A DNA stretch of 64,000 nucleotides from Stygiobacter sp. RIFOXYC2_FULL_38_25 (GCA_001803165.1 MHAZ01000012.1:186001-250000); one strand, 5' to 3'. Shown: positions 18,510 to 27,373, numbered from the stretch's first letter. Numbers and translations: made by a program. Notes: generated from the sequence alone by a model not told the origin.

Positions 18510-19403
18510 TTATTGAAAATTATTCAAGATTGTCTGAGAGATTTTCTCCGCTGTAAACCCCTCATACTCAAGTACATCGTTGAGCAATGCTGGTTTGAAC
18601 CAAGTTTTTAATGCAATTGGTAAAACGTCAGCAGCGATTTTGTTTTTAAGCAAAAGTTCACCGACAATGCTGTAAAGTCCGCCTGTAATCAAGTGATCTT
18701 CGATAGTAACAATCTGTTTGCATTCACGAACTGCTTTCATCACGGCATCTTCATCAATAGGTTTTGGTGTGCGGATGTTTATTAATCTAACTGACTTTCC
18801 TTGTTCTTCAAGAATTTTTTTTGCTTTGAACGCTTCACCAAATAAAAATCCATAGACAAGAATAGCAATATCGGTTCCATCACCAAATGTTTCAGCTTTA
18901 CCAATTTCCAGCGGAGAGTGTTCTACCAAAGCTTGTGTTGGATTGTAGCGCATGTAAAATGGGGATGGGTATTGAATCGTAGTTTTCAAACCTTTCAGCA
19001 TATCATCTTCATCAGCGGGGCAAAAAACATTCATATTCGGAATGCCGCGCATGATTGAAACATCCTCAATCGCTTGATGTGTTGGACCGTTTCCATCAGA
19101 AAGAAAGCCGGGCACTGCGCCAACAATTTTAACCGGAAGATTCCCGATTCCAACATCAGTGCGGATGAATTCGAAAGCGCGCATTGTTAAAAATGTTGCA
19201 AGCGCGTGTACAACCGGAACTCTTCCGCGCAACGCGAGCCCGGCAGCCATGCCAATCATAGTTTGTTCGGTTATTCCGGTATCAATAAAATTTTTAGGAA
19301 TAAGCGGAGGCAATGCTCTAAATGCCGCTCTATTTTCAGATGTCATAATTATATAGCGATCATCTTCATTAATTAGTTTGAGTACAATATCTGCGTATGT
19401 CAT
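18510..19403 (-). CDS. Transketolase C-terminal subunit (split transketolase)
   Basis: This carries the pyrimidine-binding and C-terminal domains of a transketolase: NFIDTGITEQTMIGMAAGLA holds the catalytic Glu that activates thiamine diphosphate. HALATFLTMRAFEFIRTDV and NGPTHQAIEDVSIMRGIPN are typical, and the C-terminal Rossmann-like domain begins near residue 180. With 297 residues it is half of a full-length enzyme. The partner half ends one base ahead, so the two are made as a heteromer. The start is the ATG right after the partner's TAA. Split transketolases occur in archaea and in secondary-metabolite or sugar loci, and this one lies in a glycan cluster. Confidence 0.9.
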   Translation of the reverse strand: MTYADIVLKLINEDDRYIIMTSENRAAFRALPPLIPKNFIDTGITEQTMIGMAAGLALRGRVPVVHALATFLTMRAFEFIRTDVGIGNLPVKIVGAVPGFLSDGNGPTHQAIEDVSIMRGIPNMNVFCPADEDDMLKGLKTTIQYPSPFYMRYNPTQALVEHSPLEIGKAETFGDGTDIAILVYGFLFGEAFKAKKILEEQGKSVRLINIRTPKPIDEDAVMKAVRECKQIVTIEDHLITGGLYSIVGELLLKNKIAADVLPIALKTWFKPALLNDVLEYEGFTAEKISQTILNNFQ

Positions 19404-19404
19404 A

Positions 19405-20262
19405 TTATCTTGCCACAATAGTTTCAGAAGTTAATTTTGTTTTTTTCTTGCTGTGCAGTTCGCTTAACAAACCTTCAACTTCTTCCGGTTTGAAATTTAC
19501 GAACCATCTATCAGCGCGTTTTTCTATGCTTGGCAAACCTTTGCCGCGTACGGTTTCCGCAATCACAACAGAAACTTTTCCTTTTTGGAAAGGAAACTCT
19601 TTAAATGTTTGATCCATCTTTTCAAAGTTATGTCCGTTCACCTTCTTTACTTCACAGCCGAACGCTTCAAATTTTTTCTTTAGCGGATTTAGCGGAATCA
19701 ACTCTTCAGTAGGCATGTTTGCCTGAAACTGATTGCGGTCAACTACAATCAGTAGATTATCAAGTTTGTATGCGGATGCAACAAGTAAACCTTCCCACAT
19801 CGAACCTTCGTTTAGTTCGCCATCGCCCACAACTACAACAACTTTGTTTTTTTGTTTGCGGAGTTTACAATCCATTGCAACGCCCATAGCTACGGAAAGA
19901 TTATGTCCTAATGAACCGGAATGAAATTCAACACCGGGAATATTTCTGTTTGGGTGCCAGTAAATGGTATCGTTGGTTTTTAAATGATTGCTTAACCGAG
20001 ATTCTTCCAGCCAGCCAAGCTCAACATAAGTTCCGTAAAGCGCCGGAACATCGTGTCCTTTCGACAAGAAAAAATAATCTCGTTTGGGATCTGAAAGATT
20101 TTCGGGAGAAACATTTAAGAATTCTTTGTACAGATATAAAATTATGTCCGCGCATGATAAAGATGCGCCGATGAAGCAGCCGCCGTTTCCGCTCATTCTA
20201 ATAATGTGCTCGCGAACCTTTAGCGCTTGGTTTTGCAGCTTAGTCAGTTTTTTGTTTGTCAT
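19405..20262 (-). CDS. Transketolase N-terminal, thiamine-diphosphate-binding subunit
   Basis: This is the diphosphate-binding half of transketolase. The TPP/Mg motif is GDGELNEGSMWEGL through VVDRNQFQ. The substrate-side histidines are in LSKGHDVPALYG and FHSGSLGHNLSVAMG, and the C-terminal part reads VIAETVRGKGLP. It would move two-carbon ketol units between sugar phosphates together with the adjacent C subunit. The start overlaps the cytidylyltransferase stop by 23 bases, so translation is coupled. A housekeeping transketolase is normally one polypeptide of about 650 residues, so a split pair in a sugar-nucleotide operon suggests a dedicated precursor-making role. Confidence 0.9.
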   Translation of the reverse strand: MTNKKLTKLQNQALKVREHIIRMSGNGGCFIGASLSCADIILYLYKEFLNVSPENLSDPKRDYFFLSKGHDVPALYGTYVELGWLEESRLSNHLKTNDTIYWHPNRNIPGVEFHSGSLGHNLSVAMGVAMDCKLRKQKNKVVVVVGDGELNEGSMWEGLLVASAYKLDNLLIVVDRNQFQANMPTEELIPLNPLKKKFEAFGCEVKKVNGHNFEKMDQTFKEFPFQKGKVSVVIAETVRGKGLPSIEKRADRWFVNFKPEEVEGLLSELHSKKKTKLTSETIVAR

Positions 20263-21055
20263 TGTTTAGTTTGCTTTTGTATTCGTCAATGTGAGTTAAT
20301 TCGTCGAGATGATTTTCATACCAATATCTACCCAAATACTGAGAATTGATTTCGGCGATTTCCGGTTTTCTATTCAGTAGCGAAAGTATATCGTTGATGG
20401 AAAATTTCTTATTGGTAGGATAAAGTTCTTCATAAATCTTGCGAATGAATTCGTAATCTTCGGGATAATCAATTGTCCAGCGGTGAGTAGATGAATAATC
20501 TAATCCGGTTTCCCACGCAACGTTACCAATCTTAAATGCGTCATCATGTTCCCAAATGAATGGAGTTGTATGCTCACGTTCATATTCTTTGGTAGCATCT
20601 TTCCACGCGCATTCCAAAGAAGCAAAAGACATTATCTCAACATCGTTACCATCAGGATAAGTTGCCGGATGTAAATTGCTCACAAAGTCCAAATCATCAT
20701 TTTTGATGTAGTGTTCAATCACTTTATCAATCACATAGGGATCAATGAGTGGGCAATCGGAAGGAATTTTCACAACAGCATCAGCAGAAAATTTCTTACC
20801 GGTTTGATAATGCCTATCAAGCAAGTCGGTTAAGTTTCCCCGAAAACATGCGAGATTATTTTCTGCGCATAACTTTTCAATTTCATCATCATCACTATTG
20901 TAAGAAGTAGCTACAACTAACTTTCCAATAAACTGAGCTTTCTGAACTCGCTCTATCATTCTAAGTAAAAGCGGTTTGCCGAGAATTGGAAGCATAATCT
21001 TTCCCGGCAATCTGGTTGATGACATTCTCGCTTGTATGATAGTTACGACTTTCAT
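20240..21055 (-). CDS. SpsF-type cytidylyltransferase
   Basis: A nucleotidyltransferase with the family opening VVTIIQARMSSTRLPGKIM and ILGKPLLLRMIERV. AVVKIPSDCPLIDP, which places the Asp used for Mg/CTP, appears near residue 95, and HRWTIDYPEDYEFI near 190. The group is related to CMP-KDO and CMP-NeuAc synthetases and includes SpsF of spore-coat polysaccharide. It is the likely activating enzyme (CMP-sugar acid or CDP-sugar) of this cluster. It overlaps the upstream transferase gene by ATGA and the transketolase gene by 23 bases, so all four genes form one tightly packed operon. Acceptor and nucleotide are inferred from the family. Confidence 0.85.
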   Translation of the reverse strand: MKVVTIIQARMSSTRLPGKIMLPILGKPLLLRMIERVQKAQFIGKLVVATSYNSDDDEIEKLCAENNLACFRGNLTDLLDRHYQTGKKFSADAVVKIPSDCPLIDPYVIDKVIEHYIKNDDLDFVSNLHPATYPDGNDVEIMSFASLECAWKDATKEYEREHTTPFIWEHDDAFKIGNVAWETGLDYSSTHRWTIDYPEDYEFIRKIYEELYPTNKKFSINDILSLLNRKPEIAEINSQYLGRYWYENHLDELTHIDEYKSKLNNDKQKTD

Positions 21056-22089
21056 GCTGTTGTCAAATCAAGTTTACTATTAATTTCTTCTTGAGCAACA
21101 TTCGCTGCCTCGAGAAGTTTCATCCCAACTCCGGCTATTCTCTCAGCAGATGTTCCATCGTTTTGCCAGGGTAATAATCTTTTTAGCTCTTCAATATCAA
21201 AATAGGAATGAACTTCTTTGCCAAGTACTAAACCAACAAATGAAACAGATGAATACTTTGTAATCAAGACATCGCAGTTAGCAATCATGTGGTTTGTGTT
21301 TCCGCTTGTGAAAACTATTGCGCCCGGTGCATACATATTAACTTCTTTTGTAGCGCGTTCAAAATTTTCATTCGGGTGCAGCTTGAAAATCATTGGTCGT
21401 CCGTTGGCAATTTTCACGCAATCCTTGATAAACTGAATTCTGTTTTCAAGTTTGTATGTTTCGCGTGCATCGGAAGTGCAGACTAATACATAATTTTTAT
21501 GAGGGAAATCATTTTCTAAAGCTTGTTTTACATTATCAAAATTTGGAATCCCGGTTACAATAAGTTTGTCAGGTTGTACTCCTTTGCGATTGATAAAAAA
21601 CTCTTTGTATCCTTCTGAAGCTACACAGAAGGAATTATATCTGTATGACATTCCCATGGTTGAGGTACTGGCAAGCCAGCGCGGTATTCTGAAATACTTA
21701 ACCAAATAGAACATCAAGTTTTCCGGGTCGGTCATTCCTTCTTGAACAAGAATAACTTTGGTATTGCGGATGTTTTTGGGATAAATCAAATCGGCGCATG
21801 TGAAAACCAAATCGTAATTGCGACTGATGCCGCGGTAATCCATTTTAAGATTATTATCGCGCAAATATTTTTCTGTGTTTCTTCTGAAAGGGCCGTTAAG
21901 AATGGAAAATTTTAAGTAGCCGAGGCTGACAACAAAGTTTATAAATCCATCGGCGTAGTATGGTGTAAAGTAACATTCTTGCTCTCCAAAATAGCGGGAA
22001 ATCTGATGCATCATAGATGTTTGATTGAGCGAGCCGCAAATGAAAAGTATTTTCTTCGGAGTCATATAAAGCATTTTTGTTCGACTCAA
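21052..22089 (-). CDS. GT-B-like / CDP-glycerol glycerophosphotransferase-like transferase
   Basis: No certain family match. The 345-residue protein looks like a GT-B fold: an N-terminal half opening KKILFICGSLNQTSMMHQIS, a middle KLIVTGIPNFDNVKQALE, and a C-terminal half with IFKLHPNENFERATKE followed by NCDVLITKYSSVSFVGLVLG. The LHPNE plus YSSVSFVG pairing is seen in CDP-glycerol glycerophosphotransferases and in related capsule transferases. There is no signal peptide. It is the first gene of the packed minus-strand operon, so it probably uses the activated sugar made by the following genes. Starts at 22089 or 22065 are both possible. Confidence 0.6.
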   Translation of the reverse strand: MSRTKMLYMTPKKILFICGSLNQTSMMHQISRYFGEQECYFTPYYADGFINFVVSLGYLKFSILNGPFRRNTEKYLRDNNLKMDYRGISRNYDLVFTCADLIYPKNIRNTKVILVQEGMTDPENLMFYLVKYFRIPRWLASTSTMGMSYRYNSFCVASEGYKEFFINRKGVQPDKLIVTGIPNFDNVKQALENDFPHKNYVLVCTSDARETYKLENRIQFIKDCVKIANGRPMIFKLHPNENFERATKEVNMYAPGAIVFTSGNTNHMIANCDVLITKYSSVSFVGLVLGKEVHSYFDIEELKRLLPWQNDGTSAERIAGVGMKLLEAANVAQEEINSKLDLTTA

Positions 22090-22173
22090 ATTTAGTTTTT
22101 TGAATCGGTAAAGTGAAATTTGAGTTGTTAAGTTATCGTTAAAATTAAGTTGTTTGAGGAAAGAAGAAGGTGT

Positions 22174-23463
22174 TTATTTCCCGGAGGTGGATTTAACTAA
22201 TTCGCCATCGGCATATTCAGCTTGTTTTGTTACTTTGCCCGCTTCATCGTAGGAAAAACATTTGCCGTTAAGCAGATTATCTCTAAAGATCATGAATTCG
22301 GATATTTGTCCGTTTTCGTGATATGATTTGGCTATCCCGTTGCGCAATCCGCCCGAATAGTCTTCTTCAGCAGTCAGTTTACCGTTTTTCGAAAACCATT
22401 TAACGGTTCCGTTCAGCTTATCATTTCTGAAGTTTCTTGTTGATTCAATTTTGCCGGAGGGGAAAAAAGTTTTCGCTTCTCCTTCACGGATATTGTCGGC
22501 ATAATTTTCTTCCGAAATCTTTGTTCCTTCTGAGTCAAACTTTTTTGATAAGCCGGTTCTAACACCTTTTATAAAAGTAGCAATTTCCGCCAGCGCGCCA
22601 CCATCATGGTAAAATGTAGATTCTCCTTCAAGCTTATCAGCTTTGTAGTTTAGTACTGCTTTCAAAAAACCGCTTGGATAGTATTCCTTAATAGTTCCTT
22701 CAAGTTTTCCTTCGCGGAAGTGAAGTTCTTTGCTGAAAGTTCCTTCGTCGTGAAATTCTTCGAAGCTCTCTTCAACCTTATCAAACTTGCCTTGAATTCC
22801 ATAGCGGGTTCGCTTTACAATTTGCCCGGCTTTGTAAACATCAATTACTTTGATTGAGCCGTCCGGATAGTACAGATAGGATTCACCTTCAAGCTTATCG
22901 TTAATATATTTTGCCTCGAGCGCGAGCACACCGTAATCATAATAAACTTTGTTGATGCCTTCAAGTTTATCGTTCACGTAATTGCGTTCAACTTCTACTT
23001 TGCCGTTTTCAAAAAATATTTTAGAAAGTCCGTTTAGTTTTCCCCCGTTGTAATTCCAAATCGCTTGCAGCTTGCCGCTCTTGTAATATGTTTTGCTAAA
23101 TCCTTCTTGAACATTGTTAACATAATTTGGCTCAGACCAAAGTTCGCCCGATTCATAGTACCACTTGGAAGTTCCCTCGAGTTTCCCATTTCGGTAATTC
23201 CATTCCATGCTTTTAGTACCATCTTCAAAATACCAAGTCGAGATTCCTTCCTCTTTGCCGTTAACATAATTCCACTCTTTCCAGAGCTTCCCAGACTCGT
23301 AAAATTCCTTGTAAGTCCCGTTGCGAACGCTGCCGTAATAAACGCCTTCGGATTTTACTTTATCGTTCTTGTAAAATTCCCGTTTGATTTCTTGCGCGGA
23401 AACAACAGAATGAGCCGCAAACAACAGAATAACAAGCAATATTTGTGTGGATTTCTTTTTCAT
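22174..23463 (-). CDS. Exported MORN-variant (YwqK-like) repeat protein
   Basis: After a signal peptide (MKKKSTQILLVILLFAAHSV, cleaved near VSAQ) the whole protein is about fifteen copies of a 20-24-residue beta-hairpin repeat of the form 'YY.SGKL..E.NY.NGK.EG'. Examples are WYFEDGTKSMEWNYRNGKLEG and FFENGKVEVERNYVNDKLEG. Annotation pipelines often call these 'YwqK family antitoxin', but no toxin gene is adjacent and this protein is exported, so that name should not be taken literally. I start at the MKKK codon because an upstream in-frame codon would bury the signal peptide. The function is unknown; a rod-like periplasmic or surface scaffold is plausible. Confidence 0.78.
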   Translation of the reverse strand: MKKKSTQILLVILLFAAHSVVSAQEIKREFYKNDKVKSEGVYYGSVRNGTYKEFYESGKLWKEWNYVNGKEEGISTWYFEDGTKSMEWNYRNGKLEGTSKWYYESGELWSEPNYVNNVQEGFSKTYYKSGKLQAIWNYNGGKLNGLSKIFFENGKVEVERNYVNDKLEGINKVYYDYGVLALEAKYINDKLEGESYLYYPDGSIKVIDVYKAGQIVKRTRYGIQGKFDKVEESFEEFHDEGTFSKELHFREGKLEGTIKEYYPSGFLKAVLNYKADKLEGESTFYHDGGALAEIATFIKGVRTGLSKKFDSEGTKISEENYADNIREGEAKTFFPSGKIESTRNFRNDKLNGTVKWFSKNGKLTAEEDYSGGLRNGIAKSYHENGQISEFMIFRDNLLNGKCFSYDEAGKVTKQAEYADGELVKSTSGK

Positions 23464-23555
23464 AACGAAAATTTGTGTGGCGAAGTTAACCACAAAATAG
23501 ATAATGTGAAATGGAGAAGAGTTGATTAAATTTGTTCTAAGAATCAGAGGGTTTA

Positions 23556-23954
23556 ATGTTTTCAACAAATGTTAAGGTTTATTTCTACGATGCCGATCCG
23601 GCTGGAATTATTTTTTACGCCAGCGTTTTTAAGTATGTTCACGCAGCTTACGAAGATTTTTTAAGAAGCCTTTCCCCGCAACGGAATTTCTTTTTCGACC
23701 GGGAATATATTTTGCCAATAATGCATGCCGAAGCCGATTACGTTCGCCCAATTCTTGTTGGCGATGAGTTGAAGGTCGAAGTTTCGGTTAGTTTGCTAAA
23801 AAGTTCGTCATTCGAGTTAACTTACCGTTTTTACCGAGCCGACCAATTTACCGCAATGGCTAAGACTGTTCACGTTTGTGTACTTAAAGAAAAGTTTGAA
23901 AAGATAGAAATGCCGAAGGATTTTTATGACCAGCTTAAGCTTCATCTAAGTTAA
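23556..23954 (+). CDS. Hot-dog acyl-CoA thioesterase, probable DHNA-CoA hydrolase
   Basis: A 4HBT-family hot-dog protein of 132 residues with the catalytic-Asp motif VYFYDADPAGIIFYASVFKY (first Asp about residue 11) and the YVRPILVGDELKVEVSVS strand. Menaquinone synthesis needs a thioesterase to free 1,4-dihydroxy-2-naphthoate from its CoA ester after MenB. In several bacteria and plants a 4HBT protein does this (MenI). This gene faces the end of a complete men operon and overlaps menE tail-to-tail by 20 bases, which supports that role without proving it. GAGGG precedes the ATG. Confidence 0.8.
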   Translation: MFSTNVKVYFYDADPAGIIFYASVFKYVHAAYEDFLRSLSPQRNFFFDREYILPIMHAEADYVRPILVGDELKVEVSVSLLKSSSFELTYRFYRADQFTAMAKTVHVCVLKEKFEKIEMPKDFYDQLKLHLS

Positions 23955-25434
23955 GCCGCCGCAAAAGTTCTGCGCGTTTTATTTTTCCCATTTCATTGCG
24001 GGGAATTTCTTCTACAAAGAAAAACTTTTTTGGGATTTTGAATCCGGCGAGTTTTTCTTTTAGCTGAGATTTTATTTCACTTTCGGATAGATTTTCACAA
24101 ACGATTGCCGCGCAAACAATTTGTCCCCACTTTTCATCTTCCATACCGAACACAAAATTTTCTTGTATTCCAGGGAATGATAGAAGTGCTTCCTCAACTT
24201 CTTTTGCGCTTACATTTTCGCCGCCGGTAATTATAATATCCTCCCGGCGCGACTCAATGTATAAATATCCTTCATCATCCAGACAACCATAATCTCCAGT
24301 ATGATAGAAGCCGTCAACAATTTTCGTTTGAGTTGATTGTTGGTCGTTATAATATTCCTTGAACAATGTAGGCGAAGAAATCAGAACCTCGCCAATAGTG
24401 CTGTCATTAGTATCTTCCGCATTTTCATCATCATCTTTGATGTTAATCTTTATTTCATTTGTTAAAGCAAATCCTACTGACTCGGATCGAATATATAAAT
24501 CAGAAGAATTAAGAGCGGCGACCATAGAACAAGTTTCTGTTGAACCGTAAACTTTTACAATTGGGTAGCCGGCATCTATAGCTTTGCTGCAAATTTCGGG
24601 CGAAAGTGGTCCACCACCCAGAAATACATATTTCAGATTAGTGTTTGGTTCAGTGTCTTCGTCAATAATCCGCTTTACAGTTGGTGAAACCATAGAAACA
24701 TGAGTTGGATTGAATTCAGCCATTGCATCTATTACCGCTTCATGTTTTAAATGATTTGGGAAAATTACTCCGCAGCCGGAAAGTAAACTGCGAACTAGAA
24801 TCATAAACCCGCCAATATGATAAAGCGGCAGAGAAGATAGCCAAAGATCGTTTGGGCTAAGTGAAAAGAAGGAATCCATAGCTTTAACACTTTCGTACAA
24901 GCTTTTGAATGTATGAACAACTGCTTTTGGCTTGCCGGTTGAACCGGAAGTAAACATGATGAGTGACGAGTGTAGAGTCCGCCTTACAGGCGGATAAACT
25001 CCGAACGTAGAGTGACCAATACTGTTTGGTTTAAAATTGTTTTCTAGAAAATTAAAATCATCCAAAGAAATGTTTTGAACAGATTCGTATTTCCATGTTT
25101 CTTTATTCATAGTAATGAGAAATTCCGCATCAACTTTTTTAAGCTGCCACGAGATTTCTTCTATAGTATTTCGAGTATTTAACGGTACAGGAACAGCGCC
25201 CAAGAGCCAAAGTGCGTTTACAATAATCCAAAATTTATAATTGTGATCGGAAAGTATGCCGACGTTATCGCCATCCTTTATTCCGAGCGAAGATAAATAT
25301 TCTGCAGTAGCTAATGACTGCTCAAGTAATTTATCATAATTAATTCTTTGTTCGCTCGTATAAATAGCAATTTGATTGGGAGACAGCCGGGCTTGTTCAA
25401 TTAACCAATGTTCCATGTTAGTTAGTTTAATCAT
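23935..25434 (-). CDS. menE: o-Succinylbenzoate-CoA ligase
   Basis: An acyl-adenylate-forming ligase that activates o-succinylbenzoate with ATP and CoA. The P-loop-like motif LIMFTSGSTGKPKAVVHTF, the A5-type motif VKVYGSTETCSMVAAL, the A7/A8 motifs YHTGDYGCLDDEGYLYIESR and REDIIITGGENVSAKEVEE, and the catalytic Lys of A10 (IPRNEMGKIKRAEL) are all present. The length (499) is normal. The start shares one base with the menC stop, and it is the last gene of the seven-gene operon. Being next to menC and menB, it is more safely called MenE than a generic ligase. Confidence 0.92.
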   Translation of the reverse strand: MIKLTNMEHWLIEQARLSPNQIAIYTSEQRINYDKLLEQSLATAEYLSSLGIKDGDNVGILSDHNYKFWIIVNALWLLGAVPVPLNTRNTIEEISWQLKKVDAEFLITMNKETWKYESVQNISLDDFNFLENNFKPNSIGHSTFGVYPPVRRTLHSSLIMFTSGSTGKPKAVVHTFKSLYESVKAMDSFFSLSPNDLWLSSLPLYHIGGFMILVRSLLSGCGVIFPNHLKHEAVIDAMAEFNPTHVSMVSPTVKRIIDEDTEPNTNLKYVFLGGGPLSPEICSKAIDAGYPIVKVYGSTETCSMVAALNSSDLYIRSESVGFALTNEIKINIKDDDENAEDTNDSTIGEVLISSPTLFKEYYNDQQSTQTKIVDGFYHTGDYGCLDDEGYLYIESRREDIIITGGENVSAKEVEEALLSFPGIQENFVFGMEDEKWGQIVCAAIVCENLSESEIKSQLKEKLAGFKIPKKFFFVEEIPRNEMGKIKRAELLRRLNLDEA

Positions 25435-26477
25435 CAGAAAGGCAAATTAAATTTTGGCGGATAGTTAGATGGATTAAAAGAAAATTTTGCTTGATTAATA
25501 CCGTAGGTATCAACACACAAATCGCCTTCAAAAAAAGCGGGTGTATCGAGTCCGTGAGCAAAATTGTGATTTGTTAATGAAGCTAACATTACGAGTACAC
25601 TCTTGCCAACTACGCTTTCAAACGCAGAAGAAATGATTATTTTTTTATTAAGACGTTGAGCAGCTTCAATAATTTTGAGCGAAGAAAAAATGCCGCCGGC
25701 TATCATTGGTTTGATAACTAAAAATTCGGCTTTACATTCCTTTATGTATAATTCAGCAGTCTGCTGAGATTTGATGGATTCATCAAGTGCAATTGGTATG
25801 TGAGATTCTTCAACAGTTCTAAAAGTGCTGCAAGTGAACTCGCACGGTTCTTCAACAAATTCTATTATGTAATCTTTGAAGCGTTCAAGGTATTCAATCG
25901 CTTCATCGGAGCTCCATTTTTGATTAGCGTCGAGCCGTAATTTTATATCGTATCCAAAAGTATTTCGTATTGCTTCCAACAATTCAAAATCATCGTACGG
26001 ATCTTCTCTGCCAACCTTAATCTTGAAAGTGTCAAAGCCTAACTCAATCTTCTCTTGAATCTTGGAAAGTATATTTTCCAAACTATCAAAACCTAAAACT
26101 GCGTTTACTGGAATTGTTCTGTTGACTAAACCTAATTTTCTAATCCAATACATTGTATCTCGCTGAAAAGCCAAACTCAGCATCGCCTGTTCAACTGCAA
26201 ACTTTACGGAAGATAATTTGCTTGGAATGCTAAAGTCGTTTTCAAATTCAGTTTGTTTTAGAAATTCTAAAGTGCCTTTTAAGGACGTTTCCGCTTCTTC
26301 CAAGTTTTCTTCACTAAATCCCGGCAGAGGCGAACACTCTCCGTAACCAACATTACCAAGCTCATTGGTAAGTTTTAGTATCAATCCTTTTCTTTCTGTA
26401 AAAGTGGTTAATGAATTTTGGAATGGAGTTTTTAGCTTTAGAGCAAATGGAAAGTATTTTGCTTCTTCAATAATCAT
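25434..26477 (-). CDS. menC: o-Succinylbenzoate synthase
   Basis: An enolase-superfamily dehydratase that converts SHCHC to o-succinylbenzoate. The catalytic Lys in TFKIKVGRED, the metal-binding Asp in LRLDANQKWS, Glu in EFVEEPCE and Asp in ALDESIKS, and the second Lys in FLVIKPMIAGG appear in order at their usual spacing. The N-terminal capping domain (KTPFQNSLTTFTERKGLILK) is intact. 347 residues. It overlaps menA by four bases and menE by one. Members of this family may also racemise N-acylamino acids, but the operon leaves little doubt here. Confidence 0.92.
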   Translation of the reverse strand: MIIEEAKYFPFALKLKTPFQNSLTTFTERKGLILKLTNELGNVGYGECSPLPGFSEENLEEAETSLKGTLEFLKQTEFENDFSIPSKLSSVKFAVEQAMLSLAFQRDTMYWIRKLGLVNRTIPVNAVLGFDSLENILSKIQEKIELGFDTFKIKVGREDPYDDFELLEAIRNTFGYDIKLRLDANQKWSSDEAIEYLERFKDYIIEFVEEPCEFTCSTFRTVEESHIPIALDESIKSQQTAELYIKECKAEFLVIKPMIAGGIFSSLKIIEAAQRLNKKIIISSAFESVVGKSVLVMLASLTNHNFAHGLDTPAFFEGDLCVDTYGINQAKFSFNPSNYPPKFNLPF

Positions 26478-27373
26478 ATAAGAATTCCGGCAGCAAAGAG
26501 AAGACCATAAAGCGCGGAAAGTTTTGCCGTTAGCTCGAGAGTTTTATTTAACTCACGCCCGCGCAAAGTAAAAATCATTTTTATCAATTTAACTGAAAGA
26601 GGAAGCGAGATAAGAGGTAGAAAAACCCAAGCGCTGTTTTTGTAAGTGAAATAAACTACGAACAAGATTGCGTAAGAGACTATCATAAAGAAAACATATT
26701 GAAGCCGGGCAAATTTTTCTCCAAGCAAAACAGCAAGCGTGTTTTTGCCATTAGATTGGTCTTCTTCGCGGTCACGGTAATTATTTACTACAAGTATGTT
26801 TGTAATAAGTGCGCCAACCGGAATTGATGACCAAAAGGCAAACGGTGAGATTTCGTTTGCTTGCACATAATATGTTCCAACAGTTCCAATCAAACCAAAA
26901 AATAAAAAGGAAGCGATATCGCCGAGACCATTGTAAGCAAGTGGAAATGGACCGGCTGTGTATGCAATTCCAGCAAGGATTGAAATAACTCCGAGCAGTA
27001 AAATTTCCCAACCGGCTAAATGAACTAAATACATTCCAAGAACAAAACTCAATCCGAAAACAAAAATTATTCCCAATTTCATTTCGGGAATTGAAATTAA
27101 GCCGGAAGTAACGACGCGCTTTGGACCAATGCGGTCTTTTTTATCTGTTCCATGAAGAAAATCGTAAAGATCATTTACAAAGTTTGTTCCAATCTGAATT
27201 AGTATTGCACAAACGAGAGCCACAATTGCGGCAAGCGGTTTAAACATTCCATCATTGATTGCAATGGAGCTGCCAACCAAAACCGGAACAAGTGCTGCGG
27301 GTAAAGTTCTTGGACGGGTTGCTAAAACCCACGCATCAAATTTTGTGATTGTATTTGCTTGCTGCTGAATCAT
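26474..27373 (-). CDS. menA: 1,4-Dihydroxy-2-naphthoate polyprenyltransferase
   Basis: An integral-membrane UbiA-superfamily enzyme that attaches the polyprenyl tail to DHNA to give demethylmenaquinone. The opening FDAWVLATRPRTLPAALVPV and the first Asp-rich motif NFVNDLYDFLHGTDKKDRIG near residue 65 are typical, and VVNNYRDREEDQSNGKNTLA forms the second motif. About eight hydrophobic helices are visible. Its ATG follows the menB stop with no gap, and its end overlaps menC by ATGA. The methyltransferase MenG/UbiE that would finish the quinone is not in the window. Confidence 0.93.
   Translation of the reverse strand: MIQQQANTITKFDAWVLATRPRTLPAALVPVLVGSSIAINDGMFKPLAAIVALVCAILIQIGTNFVNDLYDFLHGTDKKDRIGPKRVVTSGLISIPEMKLGIIFVFGLSFVLGMYLVHLAGWEILLLGVISILAGIAYTAGPFPLAYNGLGDIASFLFFGLIGTVGTYYVQANEISPFAFWSSIPVGALITNILVVNNYRDREEDQSNGKNTLAVLLGEKFARLQYVFFMIVSYAILFVVYFTYKNSAWVFLPLISLPLSVKLIKMIFTLRGRELNKTLELTAKLSALYGLLFAAGILI

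Noticed and set aside
22174-23463. Toxin-antitoxin system suggested by the YwqK family name
   Set aside because: The protein is exported and repeat-built, and no toxin gene is adjacent.
23065-23529. 154-codon open frame on the plus strand opposite the repeat protein
   Set aside because: It mirrors the periodic repeat gene on the other strand, which keeps stops out by composition; no family resemblance.
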